Assembly: GCF_036237315.1 (NCBI RefSeq)
Contig: NZ_CP108356.1
Span: 3,654,501-3,718,500, forward strand
DNA from: Streptomyces sp. NBC_01351
Lineage (GTDB): Bacteria; Actinomycetota; Actinomycetes; Streptomycetales; Streptomycetaceae
Length of the DNA stretch: 64,000 bases
Direction of reading: 5' to 3'
Part shown: positions 33,928-44,172 of the stretch, one piece after another
How the letters are laid out: the number at the start of each line of letters is the position of its first letter
Position numbering within the stretch: position 1 is the stretch's first letter
Notes under the pieces: model-generated
The model's database searches: none
Seen by the model: the letters and a program-made list of their open reading frames with translations, nothing else
What the model was told of the DNA's origin: nothing
Program-made: the position numbers and the translations under genes

Positions 33928-34838
33928 CCGCAGAGATCCGTGCCATCACCCTCGACGCCGGCGGCATCCCGATCTCGGCGCTGCTCGCCGAGCCGGTCTC
34001 GGCGCCGCCGCGCGCCGCCGTGGTGGCCATACACGGCTGCGGGATGAGCGCCGGCTACTTCGACAGCCGGGCCCGCCCGGGACTCTCGCTGCTCTCCCTG
34101 GGCGCCGAGCTCGGCTACAGCGTGCTCTCCGTGGACCGGCCCGGGTACGGGCTGTCGGCCGCCTCCCTGCCCGAGGGACAGGCGCTGGCGGACCAGGCGG
34201 CGACCCTGCACTCAGCGCTCGCCGACTTCGCCGACCGGTACGCCACGGGGTGGGGCTTCTTCGTGGTCGCTCACTCCAACGGCGGAAAGCTGGCGCTGGC
34301 CACCGCGGCCGCCGGGGAGACCGGCGACCGGCTGCTGGGCCTGGACATCTCGGGGCTGGGCAACCGGCTCGCGGTGGCCCCGCACCAGCTGCCGGGCCAG
34401 GACGGCCACGGCGACTGGCGCCGGCACTGGGGAGCCTTGAGGCTGTATCCACCGGATGCCTTCAGGCTGGGTCGAGGCCTGGTGTCCCCGGTGCCGGCCG
34501 GTGAGGCCCGGGAGGCTCCGCTGTGGCCCGAGCTGTACCCGGACATAGCCGCCCGCGTGCACGTGCCGGTCCGGTTCACGTTCGCCGAACAGGAGCAGTG
34601 GTGGCGCTTCGACGAGGAAGCCGTCGCCGCACTGACCCGGCCGCTGTCGGCCCCGACGGTGCGGGTCGAGAGCCTGCCGGACGCGGGTCACAACATCAGC
34701 CTCGGCTGGTCGGCCCGCGCGTACCACCTGCGGGCGCTCGGGTTCCTGGAGGAGCAACTGCTGGCCCTGGACGCCGCACCCGCCGGAGCCCGGCCGGTCA
34801 TGCGCCGTGAAGGCCGGCACCGACCGACAAGGACCTGA
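33924..34838 (+). CDS. Alpha/beta hydrolase
   Basis: 304 aa. Strand-nucleophile motif VVAHSNGGKLAL (Ser nucleophile, Ala in place of the first Gly), oxyanion His-Gly in AIHGCGMSAGYF, and late catalytic His in DAGHNISLGW. It starts in the stop codon of the epsilon gene and its own stop overlaps the next start, so it belongs to the cluster operon. It may hydrolyse an ester or thioester during tailoring or release; it lacks features that would name the substrate. Confidence 0.85.
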   Translation: MTAEIRAITLDAGGIPISALLAEPVSAPPRAAVVAIHGCGMSAGYFDSRARPGLSLLSLGAELGYSVLSVDRPGYGLSAASLPEGQALADQAATLHSALADFADRYATGWGFFVVAHSNGGKLALATAAAGETGDRLLGLDISGLGNRLAVAPHQLPGQDGHGDWRRHWGALRLYPPDAFRLGRGLVSPVPAGEAREAPLWPELYPDIAARVHVPVRFTFAEQEQWWRFDEEAVAALTRPLSAPTVRVESLPDAGHNISLGWSARAYHLRALGFLEEQLLALDAAPAGARPVMRREGRHRPTRT

Positions 34839-36163
34839 TGAAACGCGCGCTCGCCCACAGCTTCCAGTCCCTGACGATACGCAACTTCAGGCTGTTCGCG
34901 GGCGGCCAGCTGGCCTCCGTCACCGGCACGTGGATGATGGTCGTCGCCCAGGACTGGCTGGTGCTGTCGCTGACCGGTGACTCGGGGACCGCACTGGGCG
35001 TGGTCACGGCGCTGCAGTTCGCGCCGCTGCTGCTGCTCACCCTGTACGCGGGCGGCCTCGCCGACCGCTACGACAAGCGGCGGCTGCTGATCGGCGCGAA
35101 CGCGGCCTCGGGGGTGCTGGCGCTGCTGCTGGCGGTGCTGGTGCTGGCCGGTGTGGTGCGGGTGTGGCACGTGTGCGTGTTCGCGCTCGCCCTGGGCATC
35201 GTCAACGCGGTCGAGGTGCCCACCCGGATGTCCTTCGTGACCGAGCTGGTGGGGCCGGAACTGCTGCCCAACGCCTCCGCGCTGAGCGCCGCGTACTTCA
35301 ACTCGGCTCGGGTGGTGGGTCCGGCACTGGCCGGCCTGCTGATCGGCTGGCTGGGCACGGGGACCGTGATGGCGGTCAACGCGGTGAGCTACCTGGCGAC
35401 GGTGGCCGGGCTGCGGCTGATCCGCTCCGAGGAGCTGCACCGCCCCGCCGGGGGCGCGGGCCGGCCGAAGCGGGCGCGGGCCGCGGACGGCATCCGGTAC
35501 ATGGCGGCCCGGCCGGGCCTGTTGCTGCCGATGGCGCTGGTCGCGGTGGTCGGCATGCTGGGCTTCAACTTCCAGCTGACGCTGCCGCTGTTCGCGAAGA
35601 CCGTGCTGCACGCCGACGCAGCCGCGTTCGGGCTGCTGACCACGGCGATGGCAGCCGGCTCGCTGGCCGCCGCGTTCGCGACGACGCGGCGGCGCGGTCG
35701 GCCGCCGCTGCGGCTGGTCATCGTCTCGGCGCTGGCGTTCGGCGTACTGGAGCTGCTGGCCGGGCTGGCTCCCTCGTACGCGGTGGCGGCCGGGCTGCTG
35801 TTCCTCACCGGGTTCGCCTCGATCTCCTTCGCCCAGGCGGCCAACCACCGGATCCAGCTGGGCACCGACGTCGCCTACCGGGGCCGGGTGATGGCCCTGT
35901 ACACGCTGGTGTTCCAGGGCACCACGCCGTTCGGCGCGCTGCTGATCGGCTGGCTCAGCGAGCGCCACGGGGCCAGGGCCGGTCTGCTGGCCGGCGGGGC
36001 GGCCACGGCGCTGGCCGCACTGCTGGTCCTGGCGGTGCACCTGTGGCACGCCCGGAGCGCCCGGCGGGCCGGTCCGGGCGGCGAGGCGGGGGCGGCGGAC
36101 GCACCGGCTCCCGGGGCGAGCGGCCACCGTCCGCCGGCGGCGAGCGGGCCCGTCGGACGGTGA
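34838..36163 (+). CDS. MFS_3 (EntS-like) exporter, last gene of the cluster
   Basis: 441 aa, 12 TM. Starts with the family signature SLTIRNFRLFAGGQLASVTG, motif A GGLADRYDKRRLLIG, and the tail of about 45 aa is Gly/Ala/Arg-rich. The first base of its ATG is the last base of the hydrolase stop (TGATG). It is a paralogue of the MarR-linked pump at 49462, which shares QDWLVLSLTG and the TM2 region. The cluster most likely ends here. Confidence 0.9.
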   Translation: MKRALAHSFQSLTIRNFRLFAGGQLASVTGTWMMVVAQDWLVLSLTGDSGTALGVVTALQFAPLLLLTLYAGGLADRYDKRRLLIGANAASGVLALLLAVLVLAGVVRVWHVCVFALALGIVNAVEVPTRMSFVTELVGPELLPNASALSAAYFNSARVVGPALAGLLIGWLGTGTVMAVNAVSYLATVAGLRLIRSEELHRPAGGAGRPKRARAADGIRYMAARPGLLLPMALVAVVGMLGFNFQLTLPLFAKTVLHADAAAFGLLTTAMAAGSLAAAFATTRRRGRPPLRLVIVSALAFGVLELLAGLAPSYAVAAGLLFLTGFASISFAQAANHRIQLGTDVAYRGRVMALYTLVFQGTTPFGALLIGWLSERHGARAGLLAGGAATALAALLVLAVHLWHARSARRAGPGGEAGAADAPAPGASGHRPPAASGPVGR

Positions 36164-36225
36164 GTGCCCGCGCCGTCCGCGGGCGGCCCCGCCGCGCGCC
36201 CGCTCCCGGCGCCTACTTCCCGCCC

Positions 36226-37167
36226 CTACTTCCCGCGCCTGCCGATCTGCGACCGCACCGCGCCCATGCTCGCCGCGATGACCAGGGCGATGGCCAGGGC
36301 GTCGAGGGCGGACAGGGCCTGGTTCAGGACGAGGAAGCCCGCCGTGGCCGCGATGGCCGGTTCCAGGCTCATCAGGATCGCGAAGGTCGGGGCCGGCAGC
36401 TTGCGCAGGGCCAGGAGTTCCAGGGTGTACGGCAGGACGGAGGACAGCACGGCCACCCCCACGCCCAGGGCGAGGGTGCTGGGCAGCAGCAGGGTCGAGC
36501 CCGCCTCGTAGACGCCCAGCGGGAGGGAGATCACCGCCGCCACCGCCATCGCCAGGGCCAGGCCGTCCGCCTGGGGGAAGCGCCGCCCGGTGCGGGCGCT
36601 GAAGACGATGTACGCCGCCCACATCACCCCCGCCCCGAGGGCGAAGGCGGCCCCCAGGGGGTCGAGGCCGCCGAAGCCCGCCCCGCCGTGACTGGAGAGG
36701 AGGACGACGCCCGCGAGGGCCAGGCCCGCCCAGAGCAGGTTGACCAGGCGGCGGGAGACGATGACGGAGAGGGCGAGCGGGCCCAGTACCTCCAGGGTGA
36801 CCGCCGGGCCGAGCGGGATCCGGTCGACGGCCTGGTAGAAGAGCCCGTTCATGCCGGCCATGGCGATGCCGAAGGTGATCACGGTGCGCCAGTCGGAGCG
36901 CGAGTAGCCGCGCAGCTTGGGCCGGCACAGGATCAGCAGCACGATCGCGGCGGCCGCCAGCCGCAGGGTGACCACGCCGGCCGCGCCGACCCTGGGCATG
37001 ATCGTGACCGCGAGCGCCGCGCCGAACTGCACCGAGACGCCCGCCGCGATCACCAGTGCGACCGGGCCGAGGTGCGTCGTGCCGCGTCCCCGAGGGGTGG
37101 CCTCCGAGGTCGGGGCGGGCGAAGGGACGGCCGTGGGGATCGGTGAGGGTGACGAGGGCGCGGTCAT
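36226..37167 (-). CDS. EamA-family (DMT) transporter, RhtA-like
   Basis: 313 aa, ten TM helices in two EamA repeats after a Pro/Ser-rich N-terminus. Segments RLAAAAIVLLILCRPKLRGY, LFYQAVDRIPLGPAVTLEVL and LSSVLPYTLELLALRKLP are typical of RhtA-type threonine/homoserine exporters. ATG 37167. It converges on the cluster's last gene and diverges from serC, marking the return to ordinary chromosome. Confidence 0.88.
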   Translation of the reverse strand: MTAPSSPSPIPTAVPSPAPTSEATPRGRGTTHLGPVALVIAAGVSVQFGAALAVTIMPRVGAAGVVTLRLAAAAIVLLILCRPKLRGYSRSDWRTVITFGIAMAGMNGLFYQAVDRIPLGPAVTLEVLGPLALSVIVSRRLVNLLWAGLALAGVVLLSSHGGAGFGGLDPLGAAFALGAGVMWAAYIVFSARTGRRFPQADGLALAMAVAAVISLPLGVYEAGSTLLLPSTLALGVGVAVLSSVLPYTLELLALRKLPAPTFAILMSLEPAIAATAGFLVLNQALSALDALAIALVIAASMGAVRSQIGRRGK

Positions 37168-37220
37168 TTATCCAGATTAGGCGGTCGTAAGGAGTGTCGC
37201 TGCGTGTCTTGCCTTACATG

Positions 37221-38408
<1,188 letters not shown>

Positions 38409-38410
38409 CC

Positions 38411-38438
38411 TGACCGGCCTGACCGGCCTGACCGGCTT
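38411..38438 (+). repeat. Short tandem repeat after serC
   Basis: TGACCGGCC repeated twice with a third TGACCGGCT, directly after the serC stop (TGACC). Likely slipped-strand duplication; it has no visible pairing role. Confidence 0.7.
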
Positions 38439-38449
38439 ACGCGAAGCAC

Positions 38450-38488
38450 CCGGAGCCCCCGGCGACCCCTGGTCGCCGGGGGCTCCGG
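38450..38488 (+). terminator. Strong hairpin terminator of serC
   Basis: An 18-bp perfect stem: CCGGAGCCCCCGGCGACC (38450-38467) with its complement at 38471-38488 and a 3-nt CCT loop. The best terminator in the window. Confidence 0.85.
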
Positions 38489-38700
38489 CGTTCTGAGAGC
38501 TCCGGCACCTCAAGCCCGACCGTTCACCGCGGAGGGCAGGGGGGAATCACCCTCATTCACGGGGGCGAAGAGGTCAATTGGGACGCCGACGTCGTCGTGT
38601 TCGCGCACCTCACGGGCAAGGCGTAGCTCTGCACGCGATACCTTCAGGGCTCCGGGGCCAGGACTGTCAGGACTCCGGGGAGCGACTTGGAGGCAGCGGC

Positions 38701-41700
38701 GTGAGCGTGCGAGTGACGGCGGCCCAGAGCGGCGTGGACCCCTTCGGCACGGCCCGGCTCCGGCGCGGGGTGCTCGACGCGTGGGGAGCGGGCCCGGCCC
38801 GGTTCCGGGAGGACGCCAACGCCGAGGAGGACCTCGCGCTCGGCGGCTACCGCGACCGGCTCGTCGTCGAGCTGGCGCAGAACGCGGCCGACGCCGCCGC
38901 CCGGGCCCAGGTGCCGGGCCGACTGCGGCTGACCCTGCACCCCGCCCCCGGCGAGGGCGACCACGGGCACGCGGTACTGGCCGTGGCCAACACCGGTGCC
39001 CCGCTGGACGCGACGGGCGTGGAGTCGCTGTCCACGCTGCGGGCATCCGCCAAGCGGGAGTCCGCGGGCGACAGCGTCGGCCGCTTCGGCGTCGGCTTCG
39101 CCGCCGTGCTGGCCGTCTCCGACGAACCCGCGGTGCTGGGCCGGCACGGCGGGGTGCGCTGGTCCCTGGTCGAGGCCCGCGAGCTGGCCCGGGGCGCCGC
39201 CGTCGGCAGCCCCGGCCTCGGCGACGAGCTGCGCCGCCGCGACGGCCACGTGCCGCTGCTGCGGCTCCCGCTGCCCGCCGAGGGCACCGCGCCCGACGGC
39301 TACGACACGGTGGTCGTCCTCCCGCTGCGCGACGCGGCCGCCGAGGGCCTGGTGGAGCGGCTGCTCGCCGGGATCGACGACGCCCTGCTGCTGACCCTGC
39401 CCGGGCTGCGCGAAGTGGTCGTGGAGACCCCGGCCGGAGGCAGCCGCACCCTCCACCGCCGCGACGAGGGCCCGTACACCGTCATCGAGGACTCCCAGAA
39501 CGGTACGAGCCGCTGGCGCACCGTCCGCCACGGCGGCCCCATCGAGCGGGCGCTGCTCGCCGACCGGCCCGTGGAGGAGCGGCTGCGGCCCTCCTGGGCG
39601 GTGTCCTGGGCGGTACCCGTCGACGACGAGGGCGCCCCGGTACGCCCCGCCACCGCACCGGTGGTGCACGCGCCGACCCCGACCGACGAGCCGCTGGGCA
39701 TTCCCGCGCTGCTCATCGCGACCCTGCCGCTGGACACCACCCGCCGGCACCCCGCGCCGGGGCCGCTGACCGACTTCCTCGTGGAGCGCGCGGCCGACGC
39801 GTACGCCGAACTGCTCGGCGACTGGGAGCCGGTGAGCACCGCGCTCGTGGACCTCGTACCGGGCCCGCTCGGCAAGGGCGAGCTCGACGGGGCCCTGCGC
39901 GCGGCCGTGCTGAAGCGTCTGCCCCGCACCGCCTTCCTCGCCCCGGCGGCCCCCTCCGAGGAGCTGACCGCGCTGCGCCCCTTCGAGGCCGAGGTGGTCG
40001 AGGGCGCGGGCGCCGACACCGTCCGCGTGCTCGCGGAGGTACTGCCGACGCTGCTCCCGGCCGGCCTGGAACGCCGCCCCGAGCTGCGCACGCTGGGCGT
40101 GGGCCGGCTCCCGCTTGGGGACGCCATCGAGCGGATCGCGGGCATCGAGCGGACCCCCGACTGGTGGCACCGGCTCTACGACAGCCTCGCCGGGGTGGAC
40201 CCGGACCGCCTGTCCGGGCTCCCGGTGCCGCTCGCCGACGGCCGCACCGCCATCGGCCCCCGCCACATCCTCCTCCCCTCCGCGGACACCCCGGCCGACC
40301 TCGCCCGCCTCGGGCTCAAGGTGGCCCACCCGGACGCGACGCACCCGCTGCTGGAGAAGCTCGGCGCCCTCCCGGCCACGGCGCGGGCCGTCCTGACGAC
40401 CCCGCAGGTGCGGGCGGCCGTCGCGGCCTCCCTGGACGCGGGCGAGATCTGGGACGAGGACGCGGACACCCCGGACGCCGACGAACTGGCCGAGATCGTC
40501 CTGACCCTGGTCCGCGACGCGGACCTCTCCCCCGGCGACGAGCCCTGGCTCGGAGCCCTCGCCCTGCCCGACGAGGACGGCGAACTGACCCCCGCGGGTG
40601 AACTCCTCCTCCCCGGCAGCCCCTTGGCCTCGGTCATCCGCGAGGACGAGGTCCCGTACGTGGACGCCGAGCTGGCCGCCCGCTGGGACGCCGACACCCT
40701 CACCGCCTGCGGAGTGCTGGCCACCTTCCAGCTGGTCCGCGCCACGGACGTGGTCCTCGATCCGGACGAACTGGAGCCGCGCGAGGGCGACTTCGCCGAG
40801 CCCGACGACGCGGGCCTGCTCGACGCCGTCGACGTCTGGTGCGAGGACCTCCTCGACCAGTTCCCGGACACCCCGGTCCCGCCGGTCGCCACGGAACTGA
40901 TCGCCGTCCGCGACCTCGACCTCGTCGACGACGACTGCTGGCCCCAGGCCCTCGCGATGCTCGCCCAGCCCCCGCTCCGCGACGCCCTCACCCAGCCGGT
41001 GCGCATCCTCCTCCCGGACGGCACCACGCAGTCCGTGCGCTCGTACACCGCATGGTGGCTGCGCGACCACCCGGTGCTCGACGGCCGCCGCCCGGCCGGG
41101 CTGCGCGCGGCGGGCGGCGACCCGCTCCTGGAGGGCCTCTACACCTCGGCGGACGCCACCGGCTTCGAGGACGAACAGGTCCTGCGCGCCCTCGGCGTAC
41201 GCACCTCCGTCGCCGCCCTCCTGGACGAGCCCGGCGGCGCGGCCGAGCTCCTGGGCCGCCTCGCCGACCCGGACCGCGAGGTCACCGGCCGCCAGCTGCA
41301 CGGCCTGTACGGGGCCCTGGCCGACCTGGACCCCGAGCAGGTCACCCTCCCCGACGAGCTGCGCGCGGTGGTGGACGGCGAGGTGGTCGTGGTCGACGCC
41401 GCCGACGCCCTCGTGGCCGACGCCCCCGACCTCCTCCCCCTCACCACCGGCCTCCCCCTCCTCCCCGTCGCCCCGTCCCGGGCGGCGGACCTGGCGGAAC
41501 TCCTCCAGGTCCGCCGCCTCTCGGAGACGGTCCCGGCGGAGGTCACGACACCGGGCGAGGAGCACGACGTACCCGAATCCGTCCGCATCCTCCTCGGCCC
41601 CTCCACCCCCCGCACCTACCTCGAACACGAGGAACTGATCGCGGGCGGCATCGAACTCGACTGGCGCCGCACCCCCGACGGCACGCTCCACGCGGCCACC

Positions 41701-41826
41701 CTGGAAGGCGTGGCGGCCGGCCTCGCCTGGTCGGCGTCCCAATGGCCCCGCCGCTTCGAGGTGGCAGCCCTGCTGGAGGACCCGTCCCGGACCGGCGAAC
41801 TGGCCCGCGACCGCTGGTTCGACTAG
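38701..41826 (+). CDS. Sacsin N-terminal ATPase-like domain protein, 1041 aa
   Basis: 1041 aa from GTG 38701 with GGAGG 8 nt upstream. Residues about 40-200 form a Hsp90-type ATPase: N box VELAQNAADAAARA, G1 AVANTGAPLD (Asn for the usual Asp), G2 SVGRFGVGFAAVLAVSDEP. The remaining 800 residues are acidic and Leu/Asp-rich with no recognisable enzyme domain. This large protein is conserved in streptomycetes; chaperone-like function is inferred from the ATPase only. Its stop shares CTAG with the stop of the convergent ArsR gene. Confidence 0.85.
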   Translation: MSVRVTAAQSGVDPFGTARLRRGVLDAWGAGPARFREDANAEEDLALGGYRDRLVVELAQNAADAAARAQVPGRLRLTLHPAPGEGDHGHAVLAVANTGAPLDATGVESLSTLRASAKRESAGDSVGRFGVGFAAVLAVSDEPAVLGRHGGVRWSLVEARELARGAAVGSPGLGDELRRRDGHVPLLRLPLPAEGTAPDGYDTVVVLPLRDAAAEGLVERLLAGIDDALLLTLPGLREVVVETPAGGSRTLHRRDEGPYTVIEDSQNGTSRWRTVRHGGPIERALLADRPVEERLRPSWAVSWAVPVDDEGAPVRPATAPVVHAPTPTDEPLGIPALLIATLPLDTTRRHPAPGPLTDFLVERAADAYAELLGDWEPVSTALVDLVPGPLGKGELDGALRAAVLKRLPRTAFLAPAAPSEELTALRPFEAEVVEGAGADTVRVLAEVLPTLLPAGLERRPELRTLGVGRLPLGDAIERIAGIERTPDWWHRLYDSLAGVDPDRLSGLPVPLADGRTAIGPRHILLPSADTPADLARLGLKVAHPDATHPLLEKLGALPATARAVLTTPQVRAAVAASLDAGEIWDEDADTPDADELAEIVLTLVRDADLSPGDEPWLGALALPDEDGELTPAGELLLPGSPLASVIREDEVPYVDAELAARWDADTLTACGVLATFQLVRATDVVLDPDELEPREGDFAEPDDAGLLDAVDVWCEDLLDQFPDTPVPPVATELIAVRDLDLVDDDCWPQALAMLAQPPLRDALTQPVRILLPDGTTQSVRSYTAWWLRDHPVLDGRRPAGLRAAGGDPLLEGLYTSADATGFEDEQVLRALGVRTSVAALLDEPGGAAELLGRLADPDREVTGRQLHGLYGALADLDPEQVTLPDELRAVVDGEVVVVDAADALVADAPDLLPLTTGLPLLPVAPSRAADLAELLQVRRLSETVPAEVTTPGEEHDVPESVRILLGPSTPRTYLEHEELIAGGIELDWRRTPDGTLHAATLEGVAAGLAWSASQWPRRFEVAALLEDPSRTGELARDRWFD

Positions 41827-42818
41827 GGCGCCGCCACCGGCGTGAGCAGGGCGTCGGCGACGGCCGTGCGGGCGTAGAGCACCGAGCGGCCGTTGCGGTG
41901 CGCGGTGACCAGGCCCGCGTTCCGCAGGGCCGTCAGGTGCTGGGACACCCCGGGGGCGGACAGGCCGCAGCTGCGGGCGAGCTGCGTGGTCGAGGCCGGG
42001 GTGTCGAGTTCGGCGAGCAGCTGGGCGCGGGAGCGGCCGAGGACGGCGGCGACGGCCTCGGCGGCGGCCCCGGTCGTACGGGGCTCCCACAGGTCGCCGA
42101 TGCCCCGGGCGGGGTAGGCGAGTTGCGGCGGGTCGGGCGCCACCGAGCGGGTCAGTACGCGGGGCCAGGCGAAGGCGGAGGGCACCAGGAGCATGCCGGA
42201 GCCCGTCTGGTCCCGGGTCAGCCCGCACTGCCTGCGGACCAGGTGCAGGGTGCCGTCGTCCCAGCTGACCGTGGAGTGCAGCTCGTTCAGGACGTAGGCG
42301 GAGCCGTGCTCGGCGACCTGCCGGGCGCGGTGGAAGAGGTCGGCCTCCAGCAGCCGGCGGATGCGGGGCCAGTACGGGGCGAGCGCGAGCTCCCAGTACG
42401 TCTCGATCTCCTCCGCGACCTTCTCCAGCGCGGCGGCGGGCTCTTCGTGGAGCAGCCGGAGCCGGGCCGCCGGGCCGTCGGACTTGCGGCTCAGCGTGGC
42501 GAGGTCCGCGCGGACCTGTTCGGGGCTGTTGCGGCGGATCGCGTCGAGTTCGGCGGCGAGCTGGGGGAAGGGCCCGGCCGGGGCGGGGTTGAGGAAGTCC
42601 GCGAGGTAGCCGTTGCCGGGGATCAGCGCGGCCAGCCAGCCCCGGTCCAGGCCCGCCCGCAGCAGCCGGGGCCTGACCTGCGCGGCCCAACGGCGGTGCA
42701 GCGGGGGGTCGGCGTCCTCCCTGAGCAGCCGGAAACTGGTGACGACCTCCCACATCGGGGAGACCGCGAACCTGGTCTGCGCCAGGTCCGCCGCCGAGAA
42801 ACTCAGTCCTGATTCCAT
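41823..42818 (-). CDS. ArsR-family winged-helix regulator with DUF5937 domain
   Basis: 331 aa. N-terminal DUF5937 region (LSFSAADLAQTRFAVSPMWE, SFRLLREDADPPLHRRWAAQ) of about 230 aa and a C-terminal ArsR helix-turn-helix (LARSCGLSAPGVSQHLTALR, NAGLVTAHRNGRSVLYARTA). ATG 42818. Divergent from an MFS pump at 42901, which it probably represses. Ends on a CTAG shared with the sacsin-like gene. Confidence 0.9.
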   Translation of the reverse strand: MESGLSFSAADLAQTRFAVSPMWEVVTSFRLLREDADPPLHRRWAAQVRPRLLRAGLDRGWLAALIPGNGYLADFLNPAPAGPFPQLAAELDAIRRNSPEQVRADLATLSRKSDGPAARLRLLHEEPAAALEKVAEEIETYWELALAPYWPRIRRLLEADLFHRARQVAEHGSAYVLNELHSTVSWDDGTLHLVRRQCGLTRDQTGSGMLLVPSAFAWPRVLTRSVAPDPPQLAYPARGIGDLWEPRTTGAAAEAVAAVLGRSRAQLLAELDTPASTTQLARSCGLSAPGVSQHLTALRNAGLVTAHRNGRSVLYARTAVADALLTPVAAP

Positions 42819-42900
42819 GAAGAACGCCCCCGAGGATCCGTTGGATTCGGTCTGAGCTTAATCAGTTCGGGTCCGGGGGTGCAGGGCGCAGGCTCCTCGT

Positions 42901-44088
42901 ATGCCCTCCACCTTCCGCGGACTCCCGCCCACCGTATGGACCCTCTTCGCCGGAACGATCGTCAACCGCCTCGGCCACCTCGTCACCCCGTTCCTGGTGT
43001 TCCTGCTGGCGGACCGCGGCATCACCGGCGCCGAGACCTCGTACGTCCTGGGCGCCCTGGGGGCGGGCAACCTGCTGGGCCCGGTGCTCGGCGGGGCGCT
43101 CGCCGACCGGATGGGGCGCCGCCCGACGATCCTGATCGGGCTGATCGGCGCCGCGGCGGCGCAGGGCGCGCTGTTCCTCGCACCCGGGGTGTGGACGATG
43201 GCGGCGGCGGCGCTGCTGCTCAGCGCCGCCTCGGCGACGGTCGGCCCGGCCGCGTACGCGCTGATGGCCGACGCGGTGGACGCGCAGCGGCGCCAGCGGG
43301 CGTACGCGCTGTTCGGCTGGGGCGTCAACATCGGCACGGCCGTCGCGGGCGTCCTCGGCGGTTTCCTGGCCGCGCACGGCTACTGGCTGCTCTTCGCGGT
43401 CGACGCCGGCACCCTGCTGGTCTACGCCGCCGTGGTCGCGGCCCGGCTGCGCGAGCCGCAGCGGGCCCCGGCGGCGGGCGAGGACGCGGGCGTGGGCTAC
43501 GGGGTCGTCGTGCGCGACCGGCTGATGCTCCTGCTGCTCCCGGTCTTCGGCATCCAGCTGTTCGTGTACTCGCTGACCGAGGTCGCGCTGCCGCTGGCCG
43601 TCCGCGACAGCGGGCTCTCCCCGGCCGTGTACGGGGCACTGGCCGCGGTCAACGCGGTGCTGGTGGTGGCCCTCCAGCCGTTCGTGACGGCCCGCCTCGC
43701 GAAGCTGCCGCAGCTGCGGGTCCAGGCCGCGGGCAGTGCGCTGATCGCCCTCGGGGTGGCGGTGACGGGCCTGGCCGACAGCTTCGCCGGGTACGCGCTG
43801 TCGGTGGTGCTCTGGTCGCTGGGCGAGGTGGTCGTCGCCGGGATCGCGGCCTCGGTGGTCGCGGGACTGGCCCCGGCCCACGCCCGCGGCCGCTACCAGG
43901 GCGCCTTCAGCTGGACCTGGGGCGTGGCCCGCTTCACCGCGCTGACGGTGGGCGTGAGCGTCTACACCGGCCTGGGTGCGGCGACCCTGTGGTGGACCGC
44001 CCTGGTCGCGGGCCTCGTCACGGCGGCGGCCACGTTGGCCCTGCGCACCCGCGTCGAGGCCCGCGACGCCCACGCGCTGGCCGCGTAG
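42901..44088 (+). CDS. MFS transporter
   Basis: 395 aa, 12 TM. Motif A GGALADRMGRRPTILIGLIG and the later DRLMLLLLPVFGIQLFVYSL half-point. ATG 42901 without a strong ribosome site but CAGGCT at -12, possibly leaderless. Divergent from the ArsR regulator; the 82-bp gap contains CTGAGCTTAATCAG, a weak dyad. A drug or metabolite exporter, cargo unknown. Confidence 0.88.
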   Translation: MPSTFRGLPPTVWTLFAGTIVNRLGHLVTPFLVFLLADRGITGAETSYVLGALGAGNLLGPVLGGALADRMGRRPTILIGLIGAAAAQGALFLAPGVWTMAAAALLLSAASATVGPAAYALMADAVDAQRRQRAYALFGWGVNIGTAVAGVLGGFLAAHGYWLLFAVDAGTLLVYAAVVAARLREPQRAPAAGEDAGVGYGVVVRDRLMLLLLPVFGIQLFVYSLTEVALPLAVRDSGLSPAVYGALAAVNAVLVVALQPFVTARLAKLPQLRVQAAGSALIALGVAVTGLADSFAGYALSVVLWSLGEVVVAGIAASVVAGLAPAHARGRYQGAFSWTWGVARFTALTVGVSVYTGLGAATLWWTALVAGLVTAAATLALRTRVEARDAHALAA

Positions 44089-44105
44089 GGCTCCCGGACC
44101 CCGTA

Positions 44106-44142
44106 CCGCCCGGGCCCTGTACAGGGGTCAGGACCCGGGCGG
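44106..44142. terminator. Bidirectional terminator
   Basis: CCGCCCGGG (44106-44114) pairs with CCCGGGCGG (44134-44142), between the convergent MFS and P-type ATPase genes. Confidence 0.6.
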
Positions 44143-44172
44143 CACGGTCGGGCGCGGCGGGTACCGCACAGG

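Noticed and set aside
34688..36928. 746-aa minus-strand frame across MFS and EamA genes
   Set aside because: Low-complexity shadow; both plus- and minus-strand real genes have full family motifs.
38510..38660. Minus-strand tail (SRAELRLAREVREHDD...) before the sacsin-like gene
   Set aside because: It reads like protein but lacks a convincing start and ribosome site, and its third-position GC is lower than in neighbours; perhaps a gene remnant, not supported enough to call.
38644..42753. 1369-aa minus-strand frame
   Set aside because: Arg/Pro/Ala low-complexity shadow of the sacsin-like gene and, in another frame, of the ArsR gene.
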